Shown: one piece after another, positions 1 through 6,872 of the stretch
How the letters are laid out: the number at the start of each line of letters is the position of its first letter
How positions within the stretch are numbered: position 1 is the first letter of the stretch
Origin: a virus
DNA: 27,479 nt
Reading direction: 5' to 3' (one strand)
Virus record (IMG/VR): IMGVR_UViG_3300009488_000060
Span: 1-27,479 of that record
Notes under the pieces: generated by a model
What the model was told of the DNA's origin: nothing
Seen by the model: the letters and a program-made list of their open reading frames with translations, nothing else
Database searches by the model: none
Position numbers and translations under genes: made by a program

Positions 1-1
1 C

Positions 2-121
2 ATCGGCGCTGAATGTGTAATTGTTAAAAAAACAAGAGCAGGATTAATTCAAGTGGCCCTAAAAGACAATTTAAAGAGAACCTATTCTGTGCCACAGAGA
101 AATATTACTTTAAAAGTATAA
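2..121 (+). CDS. C-terminal end of an unidentified gene (5' truncated by window edge)
   Basis: Frame 2 is open from the first base to a TAA at 119-121 and encodes 39 residues with no start, so only the end of a gene is present. The residues are a plausible soluble beta-rich protein tail (hydrophobic and charged residues alternate, ending NITLKV). It lies on the same strand as the following phage genes and is separated from the next one by about 100 bases containing hairpins. I do not recognise the family, and with so few residues it could be a chance open frame. Confidence 0.35.
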   Translation: MGAECVIVKKTRAGLIQVALKDNLKRTYSVPQRNITLKV

Positions 122-165
122 CGATGTTGATAACCAGCGGCAGGGAACGAAACACTAAAAACCAA

Positions 166-223
166 GCAGACTGTTAGCCGTCTGCGTTGATTATGGGGTT
201 ATAATTTTTTGCCCCAAAGGAGG
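166..223 (+). promoter_or_regulatory. Leader with two small hairpins, a TATAAT box and a strong ribosome site
   Basis: GCAGAC at 166-171 pairs with GTCTGC at 180-185 across an 8-base loop, and TGGGG at 194-198 pairs with CCCCA at 212-216. The second arm runs directly into the ribosome site AAAGGAGG (216-223), so the hairpin could mask it. TATAAT at 200-205 matches a -10 box, but no -35 element is visible at 16-18 bases, so promoter activity is doubtful. The ribosome site is clear; the regulatory role is inferred. Confidence 0.35.
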
Positions 224-227
224 ATTT

Positions 228-1016
228 ATGGCACTTGTTGAAAACGATTTATTCTTAGGTGAAATTGACAAAGTGAAGGTAGCTATTGAAAGGCTAAAGA
301 CCTTTGAGCCTGCCGAGGGATATTACCTTGCCTTTTCAGGGGGGAAAGATTCGGTTGTGATAAAACGCCTTGCTGAGATGGCTGGCGTTAAGTTTGAGAC
401 ACATTATCATTTGACCACTGTAGACCCGCCGGAGCTTGTTCATTTCATAAAAGAGTTTCATCCTGACGCGATCTGGCACAGACCAGAGAAGAATATTGCT
501 GAGAGAATGTATGATAAAGGCGTTGCCCCTACTAGGATGATTCGCTGGTGCTGTGATGAATATAAAGAGAGAGGCGGGGCGGGGCGAGTTGTGATAACAG
601 GCGTGCGCTGGTATGAATCGGCTCGAAGGGCGCGAACCAGAAGAATGAATGAAACGTGCTTTAGGGACAAAAAGAAGCATTATTTGAATGCTATTATAGA
701 TTGGGAAGACTCTGATGTATGGGATTTCATTCATTCTCAACAAGTGCCATATTGTAGCCTATATGATGAGGGATTCAAGAGGTTGGGGTGTGTTCTCTGC
801 CCGATGACGACACCGGCAAACAAGATGAAAGAGGCTGCGAGGTGGCCTAAAATAGAAGCCAATTGGAAAAGATGGATTTATCGTTTGTGGGAGAAGCAGA
901 AAGAAAAGCGAGGCGATGACTATAATTTTAGGACACCGGAAGAGTATTGGAACTGGTGGATAACTGGCAAGGGAGGCCAAGGGCAGAACCCCGACCAGAT
1001 GAAAATGTATGATTGA
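228..1016 (+). CDS. PP-loop (PAPS reductase/DndC-like) family protein with a [4Fe-4S]-type cysteine pattern
   Basis: This 262-residue protein belongs to the adenine-nucleotide alpha-hydrolase/PAPS reductase superfamily. The PP-loop SGGKDS is at residues 37-42 and a conserved GVRWYESARR segment at 125-134. Cysteines occur as CC at 108-109 and C-x2-C at 188-191, a spacing close to the CC-X80-CxxC signature that ligates a [4Fe-4S] cluster in APS reductases and is also used by relatives such as DndC. The C-terminal ECGLH-type catalytic motif of true sulfonucleotide reductases is absent; the protein ends in an aromatic-rich tail. Phages often carry such genes with unknown roles; sulfur transfer to a nucleic acid or nucleotide is possible but inferred. 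No dnd partner genes are in the window. The start is fixed by AAAGGAGG four bases upstream of the ATG. It lies upstream of the integrase, separated by a short leader. Confidence 0.85.
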   Translation: MALVENDLFLGEIDKVKVAIERLKTFEPAEGYYLAFSGGKDSVVIKRLAEMAGVKFETHYHLTTVDPPELVHFIKEFHPDAIWHRPEKNIAERMYDKGVAPTRMIRWCCDEYKERGGAGRVVITGVRWYESARRARTRRMNETCFRDKKKHYLNAIIDWEDSDVWDFIHSQQVPYCSLYDEGFKRLGCVLCPMTTPANKMKEAARWPKIEANWKRWIYRLWEKQKEKRGDDYNFRTPEEYWNWWITGKGGQGQNPDQMKMYD

Positions 1017-1039
1017 AGGGGAAAAATTATAACAATAAC

Positions 1040-1060
1040 TAACCGTAACTGTTCCGGTTA
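1040..1060 (+). other. Small hairpin between the PP-loop gene and the integrase
   Basis: TAACCG at 1040-1045 pairs with CGGTTA at 1055-1060 around a 9-base loop. There is no T tract, so this is not a typical terminator. It precedes the AAAAGGAGG ribosome site of the integrase gene. It could be a minor RNA structure or a chance repeat. Confidence 0.25.
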
Positions 1061-1088
1061 TCACTCAAAACAAAAGGAGGAAGAGAGC

Positions 1089-2069
1089 ATGAAAAAGATA
1101 AATTCACCATTTTTGCAGAGGGTGTCTGATGCTATCCGAGTGAAGCATTATGCGGAATCTACCCGCAAGAACTATGTCGGGTGGGCGCGGAAGTTTATTC
1201 TCTTTCATAAGTTTGATTCTGAAGGGGCTATGCTAGTAAGCCCTGAAGAGCTTATCAAAATGTATCTCTCACATCTTGCTCTTTTTCGCAAGGTCTCCGC
1301 CTCTACTCAAAATCAGGCTATGAATGCGCTTGTCTTTATGTATAAAAATGTTTTTATGATTGAACTAAACGGCAAGATAGATGCGGTAAGAGCAAAGCGG
1401 GCTAAGAAAAAACCACGGTATCTTTTTGTTGATGATACCCGTATGCTGCTCGATGCCCTTTCCGGCACAGGCGTCGGTCTGATTGTTGAACTTGCCTATG
1501 GTGCGGGGCTACGGCCCGGCGAGGCAGTATCGCTCAGAATGGAGGACATAGATATCGACTGGCGCCAGATTAATGTGAGGGACGCTAAGGGGAAGAAGGA
1601 TCGCGTAACTGTTCTACCGGAAAATCTTATCCCTTCTCTACATGTCCAGATGCGGAAGGTGGAGAGAACCCACCGTCTCGATGTTTCAAAAGGTTTCGGC
1701 CATGTGGAGATCTCTTGGAATAAAGACCACACTACAGACAAGCTCGGTCAGCAATTTCTCTTTCAGTCTGGTAGACTTTCACAACATCAGGGTACCGGCA
1801 AAAAGGGGCGCTTTCATATCTTCGACTCTACCATCCAAAAGGCGGTCAAAAAAGCGGCAGAGCGCGTTGGTATACTCCAGAGGGTAACGCCTCATATGCT
1901 TCGCCATTCCTTCGCCACGCATATGCTGGAAAGTGGAACGGATATCCGCACTGTGCAGGAACTGCTTGGTCATAAAGATGTGAGAACAACGATGGGATAT
2001 TGTCATCCGACAAGAACGGCAGGGGAGATCAGGAGCCCGCTGGATGATTTGAGAGCAATTAATAATTGA
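1089..2069 (+). CDS. Integron-type (IntI-like) tyrosine recombinase/integrase
   Basis: This 326-residue tyrosine recombinase would catalyse phage or element integration and excision. The N-terminal SAM-like core-binding domain covers about residues 7-95 and the catalytic domain about 110-305. The catalytic set is complete: R142 in GAGLRPGE, K170 in KGKKDR, H269 and R272 in HMLRHSF, H295 in LLGHKDV and nucleophile Y304 in TMGYCHP. This numbering runs close to IntI1. Between the second and third catalytic patches (about 185-250) there is an insertion with the pattern THRLDVSKGFGHV and a FLFQS stretch, resembling the extra segment that separates integron integrases from XerC/D; the C-terminal IRSPLDDL is also IntI-like. 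No attC cassettes were recognised. The gene starts with ATG after AAAAGGAGG and ends 46 bases before the terminase module, an unusual place for a phage integrase. Confidence 0.9.
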   Translation: MKKINSPFLQRVSDAIRVKHYAESTRKNYVGWARKFILFHKFDSEGAMLVSPEELIKMYLSHLALFRKVSASTQNQAMNALVFMYKNVFMIELNGKIDAVRAKRAKKKPRYLFVDDTRMLLDALSGTGVGLIVELAYGAGLRPGEAVSLRMEDIDIDWRQINVRDAKGKKDRVTVLPENLIPSLHVQMRKVERTHRLDVSKGFGHVEISWNKDHTTDKLGQQFLFQSGRLSQHQGTGKKGRFHIFDSTIQKAVKKAAERVGILQRVTPHMLRHSFATHMLESGTDIRTVQELLGHKDVRTTMGYCHPTRTAGEIRSPLDDLRAINN

Positions 2070-2090
2070 TAATAGATAATTGACAATTAA
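2056..2090 (+). repeat. AT-rich palindromic block after the integrase; candidate attachment core
   Basis: CAATTAATAATTG (2056-2068) is a perfect palindrome with a 3-base centre and overlaps the integrase stop. AATTGACAATT (2078-2088) is a second one with a 1-base centre, and GATAAT-type units repeat between them. Core sites of tyrosine recombinases are paired short inverted arms, and phage attP often adjoins int. That this is attP is inference; no matching attB can be seen. It may instead be simple AT-rich intergenic sequence. Confidence 0.3.
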
Positions 2091-2115
2091 TTACAGAAGC
2101 ACGGAGACACAGAGA

Positions 2116-2688
2116 ATGACTGAGCAACTGAAATTCAAACAAGCAACCGAAGTCCATCAATATGCCATTAAGCAGGGCTATGATATGGGATCTAGCAAGA
2201 TGAATTCTACTCTTGCAACAAAACTAAAGGGCATTTCTAAAAAAGATGGTTACTGGTTCAAGGAGGATATTGATAATCTTTTGAGGTTCGGCAAATTTAA
2301 GCAGCTCTCTGGTGCTATGCCTGCCGACGTTGCCGTCCTGGACCGCAAGATCAAAGAAGCCGAACTTCGTACAAGAGAAGGAAATGCCGATAAGGTAGAA
2401 AGAGAGAACGCTAAAGCCTCCGGACAGTTAATTGAACGCTCTAAGATGAGTCGCGAACTTGTTGCTAGGATGATACAACTCCGCAAAGATGAGAAGACAG
2501 ATAATAAGATTAAATCTTCTCATATTATAGCCCTTGTAGATGGAGATATTGAGAAAGAAAAAGAGCTTAATAAATTACTAGACAATCTAACAGACAAGCG
2601 AATGAATACCTATGCAAAGCCTTTTAAATTTGCCGTTTCTATGACTGAGCTTGAAAAAGAGATTGTCTTGCTTGAGGCAGAGGATTAA
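2116..2688 (+). CDS. Putative terminase small subunit
   Basis: This 190-residue protein lies immediately upstream of the terminase large subunit, 10 bases away, on the same strand, which is where a small subunit is expected. The N-terminal 75 residues are basic and helical with an LLRFGKF segment, and could hold the DNA-binding fold. Residues about 75-115 are rich in charged residues (a predicted coiled coil with KIKEAELRTREGNADKVERE), followed by a helical C-terminal half that would contact the large subunit. I chose the ATG at 2116, with GGAG at 2103-2106. A longer TTG start at 2080 would read through the palindromic AT block and a low-complexity segment, so it is less likely. The role would be cos or pac recognition in DNA packaging. 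Assignment rests on position and general architecture, not on a strong motif. Confidence 0.6.
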   Translation: MTEQLKFKQATEVHQYAIKQGYDMGSSKMNSTLATKLKGISKKDGYWFKEDIDNLLRFGKFKQLSGAMPADVAVLDRKIKEAELRTREGNADKVERENAKASGQLIERSKMSRELVARMIQLRKDEKTDNKIKSSHIIALVDGDIEKEKELNKLLDNLTDKRMNTYAKPFKFAVSMTELEKEIVLLEAED

Positions 2689-2698
2689 CAGGGGCCAA

Positions 2699-4615
2699 AT
2701 GCAAATTAAATCAGCGCAGACTGAAACAACACAAGCCGAGATGTATTACCCTTTCACCTTCTCTTCACAGGAGTGCCGTGCGGCGGAAACGAAAATAAAG
2801 ATCCCTATCTCGGAGCATGCTGAGAAATATCAATATGTTGCCAGGGGGAATCATACCGGCGCATGGCGGAATGATATCACCCCGGATCTTGCCTTCATCA
2901 TGGACACTATCGGAGAGGAGCATGTCCGGGAAGTCATATTCATGGGAACTCCGCAGGGTGGAAAATCGAATGTGCTCCTGAATGCCCTCGGCTCTTTTAT
3001 TGATCAGGACCCTGCAGAAGTGCTTGTCGTCTTCCCCACGCGGGACGATGTGCGGGAGTTTATGGACGACCGTATCATTCCTATGCTGGAAAATAGTCCG
3101 CAGTTATCTCAATATATATCACCAAACCCTGATGACACAGCCAAGTATCACGTTAAGCTGACAAACTCAGCCATTATTTACACGGGCTGGGCAAACTCAG
3201 CCAGCCGTCTTGCATCTAAGGCTATTAAATATATTTGTCTTGACGAGGTTGATAAATATGACGCTACTGTCGGCAAAGAGACGGATGCCATTTCGCTTGC
3301 CAGAAAGCGGAAGAGGACTTTCGGTGATACTTACAAACTTATAATCACCTCCTCGCCCACGCGGGAAGATGGTCACGTCAATAAAGCTTTTAATGCTGCC
3401 CAAGTTCAATATCGCCGCCATGTTGTCTGTCCCGATTGCGGCACTGACCAGTTAATGAATATCACCGGCATTAAATATCCTGAAGATAAAACAAAAGAAG
3501 AGATCGCAGCAGGTGGTTTGGCATGGTACGAATGCTCTCATTCTGATTGTCAATCTAAATGGACAGAGGCGAAACGGAACCTAGCTGTCCGCGCAGGAAG
3601 ATGGGTGCGCTACAAAGGACAGGATCTAGAAAAACCGACGACCATTGCTTTCCATAAGCCCGGTTGGCTCTCTTTTGATGTTACCTTTGCCGAGATCGCC
3701 GTCTGTGAGATTGAATCAAAGACGGACCACGCAAGGCTGATCGACCTTTACAATGATTATATGGCGGAGCCATTCATTGAATCTGAAGAGGGTGAAGGTA
3801 TAACAGAAAAGGTCCTTTATGACCGTCGGGAGGACTATGGGCCGGAGAATGCCGAATGGGTGGTGCCTATGGCGGCTAGTGTTATCACCTGCGCGGTGGA
3901 TGTTCAAAAGAACCGTTTGGAGACGGAAGTAGTAGCATGGGGCGAAGGTCTTGAGAGTTGGGGCCTCGAATATAAGCAGCATATAGGAGACCCGGCAAAG
4001 CCGGAAGTCTGGGCGAATCTCGACAGATATCTAAAAAAGAAATTCAGGCACGAAAGTGGAATAGATTTAAAGATCGCCATTACCGCAATTGACTCAGGTT
4101 ATCTGGCTGGGGAGGTTTACAAATTCGTAAAGCCCCGGCAAGTGAGACGGGTCTATGCTATTAAAGGGGAAGATGCTATCGGCCATGCCCTTTATGCCTT
4201 TTCATCCAAAAAATATAGCGGGGCGAAAAATAAAAACCTCAAAGATATTCATAAAATAAATCTTTGCAGGATAGGCACAGAGACGGCAAAAGACCAGCTT
4301 TTACATTGGATGCAAATTGAGGAGCATGGCCCATGTTATATGCACTGGCATATGGGATATCCTCATGAATATTTTAAACAATTAACAGCGGAACATGCCA
4401 TCCAGGATAAAGGCAAGCGCCGCTGGAAACCTAAAAAGAAAGGTGCACCAAATGAGGCGGTGGACTTAAGGGTTTATAATTATGCAATGATCGAAGTTTT
4501 AAATCCTGATTTTGAAGAGTTAAATATAGAGATTGCTGCCATAAATCAAAAAGAAGATAATCCCGTTAAACAAATAAAGCGTCCTGTTATGGTTCAGGGT
4601 TTAAGGAAAAAATAA
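2699..4615 (+). CDS. Terminase large subunit, lambda gpA family
   Basis: This 638-residue protein is the packaging motor and cutting nuclease of the phage. The ATPase domain shows a Walker A-like GTPQGGKS at residues 83-90, Walker B YICLDEVD at about 178-185 and a motif III-like ITSSPT at 216-221. A zinc-binding insertion follows (CPDCG at 244-248, then C279 and C284), typical of the gpA group. The nuclease half begins near residue 395 with AVDVQ (D401), and a second acidic strand ITAIDSGY follows. The length matches gpA (641 residues in lambda). I chose ATG at 2699, preceded by AGGGG. An upstream in-frame ATG at 2651 would overlap the small subunit and add basic residues not typical of the family. 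Lambda-type cohesive-end packaging is plausible, but no cos site was identified. Confidence 0.93.
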   Translation: MQIKSAQTETTQAEMYYPFTFSSQECRAAETKIKIPISEHAEKYQYVARGNHTGAWRNDITPDLAFIMDTIGEEHVREVIFMGTPQGGKSNVLLNALGSFIDQDPAEVLVVFPTRDDVREFMDDRIIPMLENSPQLSQYISPNPDDTAKYHVKLTNSAIIYTGWANSASRLASKAIKYICLDEVDKYDATVGKETDAISLARKRKRTFGDTYKLIITSSPTREDGHVNKAFNAAQVQYRRHVVCPDCGTDQLMNITGIKYPEDKTKEEIAAGGLAWYECSHSDCQSKWTEAKRNLAVRAGRWVRYKGQDLEKPTTIAFHKPGWLSFDVTFAEIAVCEIESKTDHARLIDLYNDYMAEPFIESEEGEGITEKVLYDRREDYGPENAEWVVPMAASVITCAVDVQKNRLETEVVAWGEGLESWGLEYKQHIGDPAKPEVWANLDRYLKKKFRHESGIDLKIAITAIDSGYLAGEVYKFVKPRQVRRVYAIKGEDAIGHALYAFSSKKYSGAKNKNLKDIHKINLCRIGTETAKDQLLHWMQIEEHGPCYMHWHMGYPHEYFKQLTAEHAIQDKGKRRWKPKKKGAPNEAVDLRVYNYAMIEVLNPDFEELNIEIAAINQKEDNPVKQIKRPVMVQGLRKK

Positions 4616-4625
4616 AGGAGATAAT

Positions 4626-4805
4626 ATGTCTGAAGATAAAAAGCTTAGGGTTGCCCATGTCGCAAAAAGATTAGATGTATCTGATAAGACTATTTATAGA
4701 TGGCTCGATGAAGGAAAGGTTTTTAATCTGGAGAAAGTGGTTTACATCAATAAGAGCCCTCGTATCCCGGAATCTGAAGTAAACAGGGTCTTAAATGCAG
4801 AATAA
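4626..4805 (+). CDS. Small helix-turn-helix DNA-binding protein (excisionase/MerR-like, HTH_17 type)
   Basis: This 59-residue gene has AAAGGAG at 4614-4620 ahead of its ATG. The sequence LRVAHVAKRLDVSDKTIYRW followed by a wing-like segment ending RIPESEVNRVL is the classic layout of excisionase-type winged HTH domains: helix, recognition helix with KTIYRWL, wing, and a final ESEV helix. It sits between the large terminase and the gpW-like connector, where lambda has no regulator. Nu1 of lambda also has a winged HTH at its N-terminus, so a packaging role is an alternative. A local regulatory role is possible because a strong inverted repeat lies 57 bases downstream of its stop. DNA binding is well supported; the target is not known. 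Confidence 0.8.
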   Translation: MSEDKKLRVAHVAKRLDVSDKTIYRWLDEGKVFNLEKVVYINKSPRIPESEVNRVLNAE

Positions 4806-4861
4806 TAATTAAAACCTTTTTTCTTATTTTTCTTAATCTTCTTAGACAATTTCTTTTTCGT

Positions 4862-4908
4862 GCCATAGAATAGCCGTATTATAAATATTTTTATGGGTAT
4901 TCTATGGC
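4862..4908 (+). promoter_or_regulatory. Long inverted repeat covering the gpW-like start codon
   Basis: GCCATAGAATA (4862-4872) is perfectly complementary to TATTCTATGGC (4898-4908). Pairing continues inwards past one mismatch, CC at 4874-4875 with GG at 4895-4896. The ATG of the next gene (4904-4906) is inside the 3' arm and the only weak ribosome site (GGG, 4895-4897) is in the stem. As RNA this would block initiation; as DNA it could be an operator for the neighbouring HTH protein. The repeat is seen; the function is inferred. Confidence 0.6.
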
Positions 4909-5140
4909 CGGAATAACATTAGCACAAGCAGAAACAAACCTCACAAAATGGCTTGCCGCCAGTGAAGCAGTAGCGGCAGGACAATCTTTTTCTTATTCTT
5001 CAGGGATTACATCCCGACAACTCACCAGAGCAGATGCCTCAGAAATCCAATCCATGATTGAATTCTGGGATAGTCAGTGCAAGCGCCTCAGTCGCGGCAG
5101 CGGGACAGTAATGCGCCAGGGGGTACCTAGTGGAAACTAA
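4904..5140 (+). CDS. Head-tail connector, gpW-like (DUF6148-type) protein
   Basis: This 78-residue protein starts MAGITLAQAETNLTKWLAAS and has the pattern SRQLTRADASEIQSMIEFWD, typical of the small gpW-like neck proteins encoded between terminase and portal. It would sit on the portal ring and help attach the tail or stabilise packaged DNA. Length agrees with the family (about 70-80 residues). The ATG is inside the 3' arm of a long inverted repeat and lacks a normal ribosome site, so initiation may be controlled. The stop codon overlaps the portal GTG start by 11 bases, suggesting translational coupling of the two genes. Confidence 0.8.
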   Translation: MAGITLAQAETNLTKWLAASEAVAAGQSFSYSSGITSRQLTRADASEIQSMIEFWDSQCKRLSRGSGTVMRQGVPSGN

Positions 5141-6872
5141 GCTTACCCTTCAAGGTAAAGAAATTACTGTTCCCTGGACTATTTCAGATCGCGTTGTAAC
5201 ATGGGCAAGTCCATCTAAAGGAATGGCCCGTTTCAAGGCCCGTGCAACTTTGGCTATGGCAAACGGTGGCTATAAAGGGGCCTCTAAATCTCGAAGACAA
5301 ACGAGTCAATGGCCTACTAATGGCAATGATGCCGATGCTGTTGTTCAGAGAGATCTTCCTACACTTAGAGATCGAAGCCATGATGCAGTAAGAAATCAAC
5401 CTCTTGCTGCGGGTGCAATCAATACAGTCTGCACTAATGTTATAGGAACGGGCCTCCGTATGAAAGCTCAGATCAATAGAAATGTTTTAAATATGTCCCA
5501 GGATGAGGCGGACGCATGGGAATCACATACTGAAAGCGAATTCCTTCTCTGGTCTGAATCTACGGAATGTGATGCTGCCAGGACTCTTGATTTTTATGCA
5601 CAACAGGAATTGGCATACAGATCATCGAAAGAAGGCGGCGATGTTTTAACCCTGACCCCAATGATAACAAGAGCCGGGTCGCCTTATAATCTTAAGCTTA
5701 AAATGATTGAAGGCGAAAGGCTCTCCAATAAAAATAATGCTAAAGATACGGCATCTCTTGTCGGCGGCGTACATAAAGGGACAAATGGAGACCCTACTGC
5801 CTACGACATAATGAGACAGCATCCCGGCAATATATATTCTTTTGGTAAGAAAGAATGGGATACGATTAAAGCATTCGGGTCACTGACAGGCAGGCGAAAT
5901 GTCATCCATCTTTATAAAATGCTCCGGCCGGGGCAAACAAGAGGCGTCCCTTATCTTGCTCCTGTCACTGAGATGATCAAACAGTTGTCGGATTATACCG
6001 ATAATGAGGTGGAGGCAGCAGTCCTCAGCTCGGCCTATACTGTTTTTCATAAATCTAAATATAATGATGGCGCCAGTTCACTGGATGCCCTTGACCCGGA
6101 GAAGGCAGCGGGCACAAGTAGCGTCCCTACTGATCAGCTTAAAATAGGTGGCGGCATGATCATCGGCATAGGGTCCGAAGATGAAATTGACTTCTTTGAT
6201 CCTAAAAGACCTAACAGCGCCTTTGATCCTTTTATCCAGGCCATGCTCAGGCAGATAGGCGTTGCTCTTGAAATTCCTTTTGAAATCCTTATCAAGCATT
6301 TTACAGCGTCATATAGTGCGGCTCGCGGAGCTTTGTTGGAGGCTTGGAAATATTTCAGGAAGGAAAGGGCGTGGTTTGTTTCTCATTATTGCAAGCCGGT
6401 CTATGAAGTCTGGATGGATGAGGCCATTGCAAAGGGCCGTGTCTCTGCTCCCGGATATTTCGATAATATGTCTATCAGGAAGGCATATCTCGGGACAGTA
6501 TGGACTGGTCCACCTCCAGGGCAGATAGATCCACTTAAAGAAGGGATGTCTTCAAAGCTTCTTGTTGATGAGGATTTTTCCACGAGGACAGAAGAGACAA
6601 TGAAGCTCAATGGTGGGGATTACGAGAAAAACGTGCCTCAAAGATCCAAAGAGGAGAAGATGCGGAGGGATGCAGGGTTGACTATCGTTCCTGAATTAAA
6701 CAAGGAGATTGGCGACCTTGATGATAATAATGGGTCTGATGAAGAGGATGAAACAAAGGTTGCGAATTTAACGCTAATGGATATGGAAGGGAATGTTTAT
6801 TCACATATTGCCGGTAAGGGTCTTAAATTAATTAGCGAGACGAATGATATTAAAGAGGGGTCGACTGTATGA
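5130..6872 (+). CDS. Portal protein, lambda gpB family
   Basis: This 580-residue protein forms the dodecameric vertex through which DNA is packaged. Family features include the N-terminal RDHDAVRNQP-like stretch (here RDRSHDAVRNQPLAAGAI), VIGTGLRMKAQ, the central GQTRGVPYLAPVTEMIKQL segment and SYSAARGALLEAWKYF in the C-terminal third, all typical of lambda-type portals. The length is close to gpB (533) plus a charged C-terminal tail with an acidic run near residues 530-545. The start is GTG at 5130 with AGGGGG upstream, overlapping the preceding gene. The stop overlaps the protease ATG (ATGA at 6869-6872), so portal and protease are translationally coupled. Confidence 0.93.
   Translation: METKLTLQGKEITVPWTISDRVVTWASPSKGMARFKARATLAMANGGYKGASKSRRQTSQWPTNGNDADAVVQRDLPTLRDRSHDAVRNQPLAAGAINTVCTNVIGTGLRMKAQINRNVLNMSQDEADAWESHTESEFLLWSESTECDAARTLDFYAQQELAYRSSKEGGDVLTLTPMITRAGSPYNLKLKMIEGERLSNKNNAKDTASLVGGVHKGTNGDPTAYDIMRQHPGNIYSFGKKEWDTIKAFGSLTGRRNVIHLYKMLRPGQTRGVPYLAPVTEMIKQLSDYTDNEVEAAVLSSAYTVFHKSKYNDGASSLDALDPEKAAGTSSVPTDQLKIGGGMIIGIGSEDEIDFFDPKRPNSAFDPFIQAMLRQIGVALEIPFEILIKHFTASYSAARGALLEAWKYFRKERAWFVSHYCKPVYEVWMDEAIAKGRVSAPGYFDNMSIRKAYLGTVWTGPPPGQIDPLKEGMSSKLLVDEDFSTRTEETMKLNGGDYEKNVPQRSKEEKMRRDAGLTIVPELNKEIGDLDDNNGSDEEDETKVANLTLMDMEGNVYSHIAGKGLKLISETNDIKEGSTV

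Noticed and set aside
336-743. Long reverse-strand open frame opposite the PP-loop gene
   Set aside because: It lies wholly antisense to a gene with clear family motifs, has no ribosome site and no recognisable protein features.
166-1060. PP-loop gene flanked by two hairpins, considered as an integron gene cassette next to the IntI-like gene
   Set aside because: The hairpins lack the GTTRRRY/RYYYAAC core pairs and the length of attC sites, and the gene points towards the integrase gene rather than away from it.
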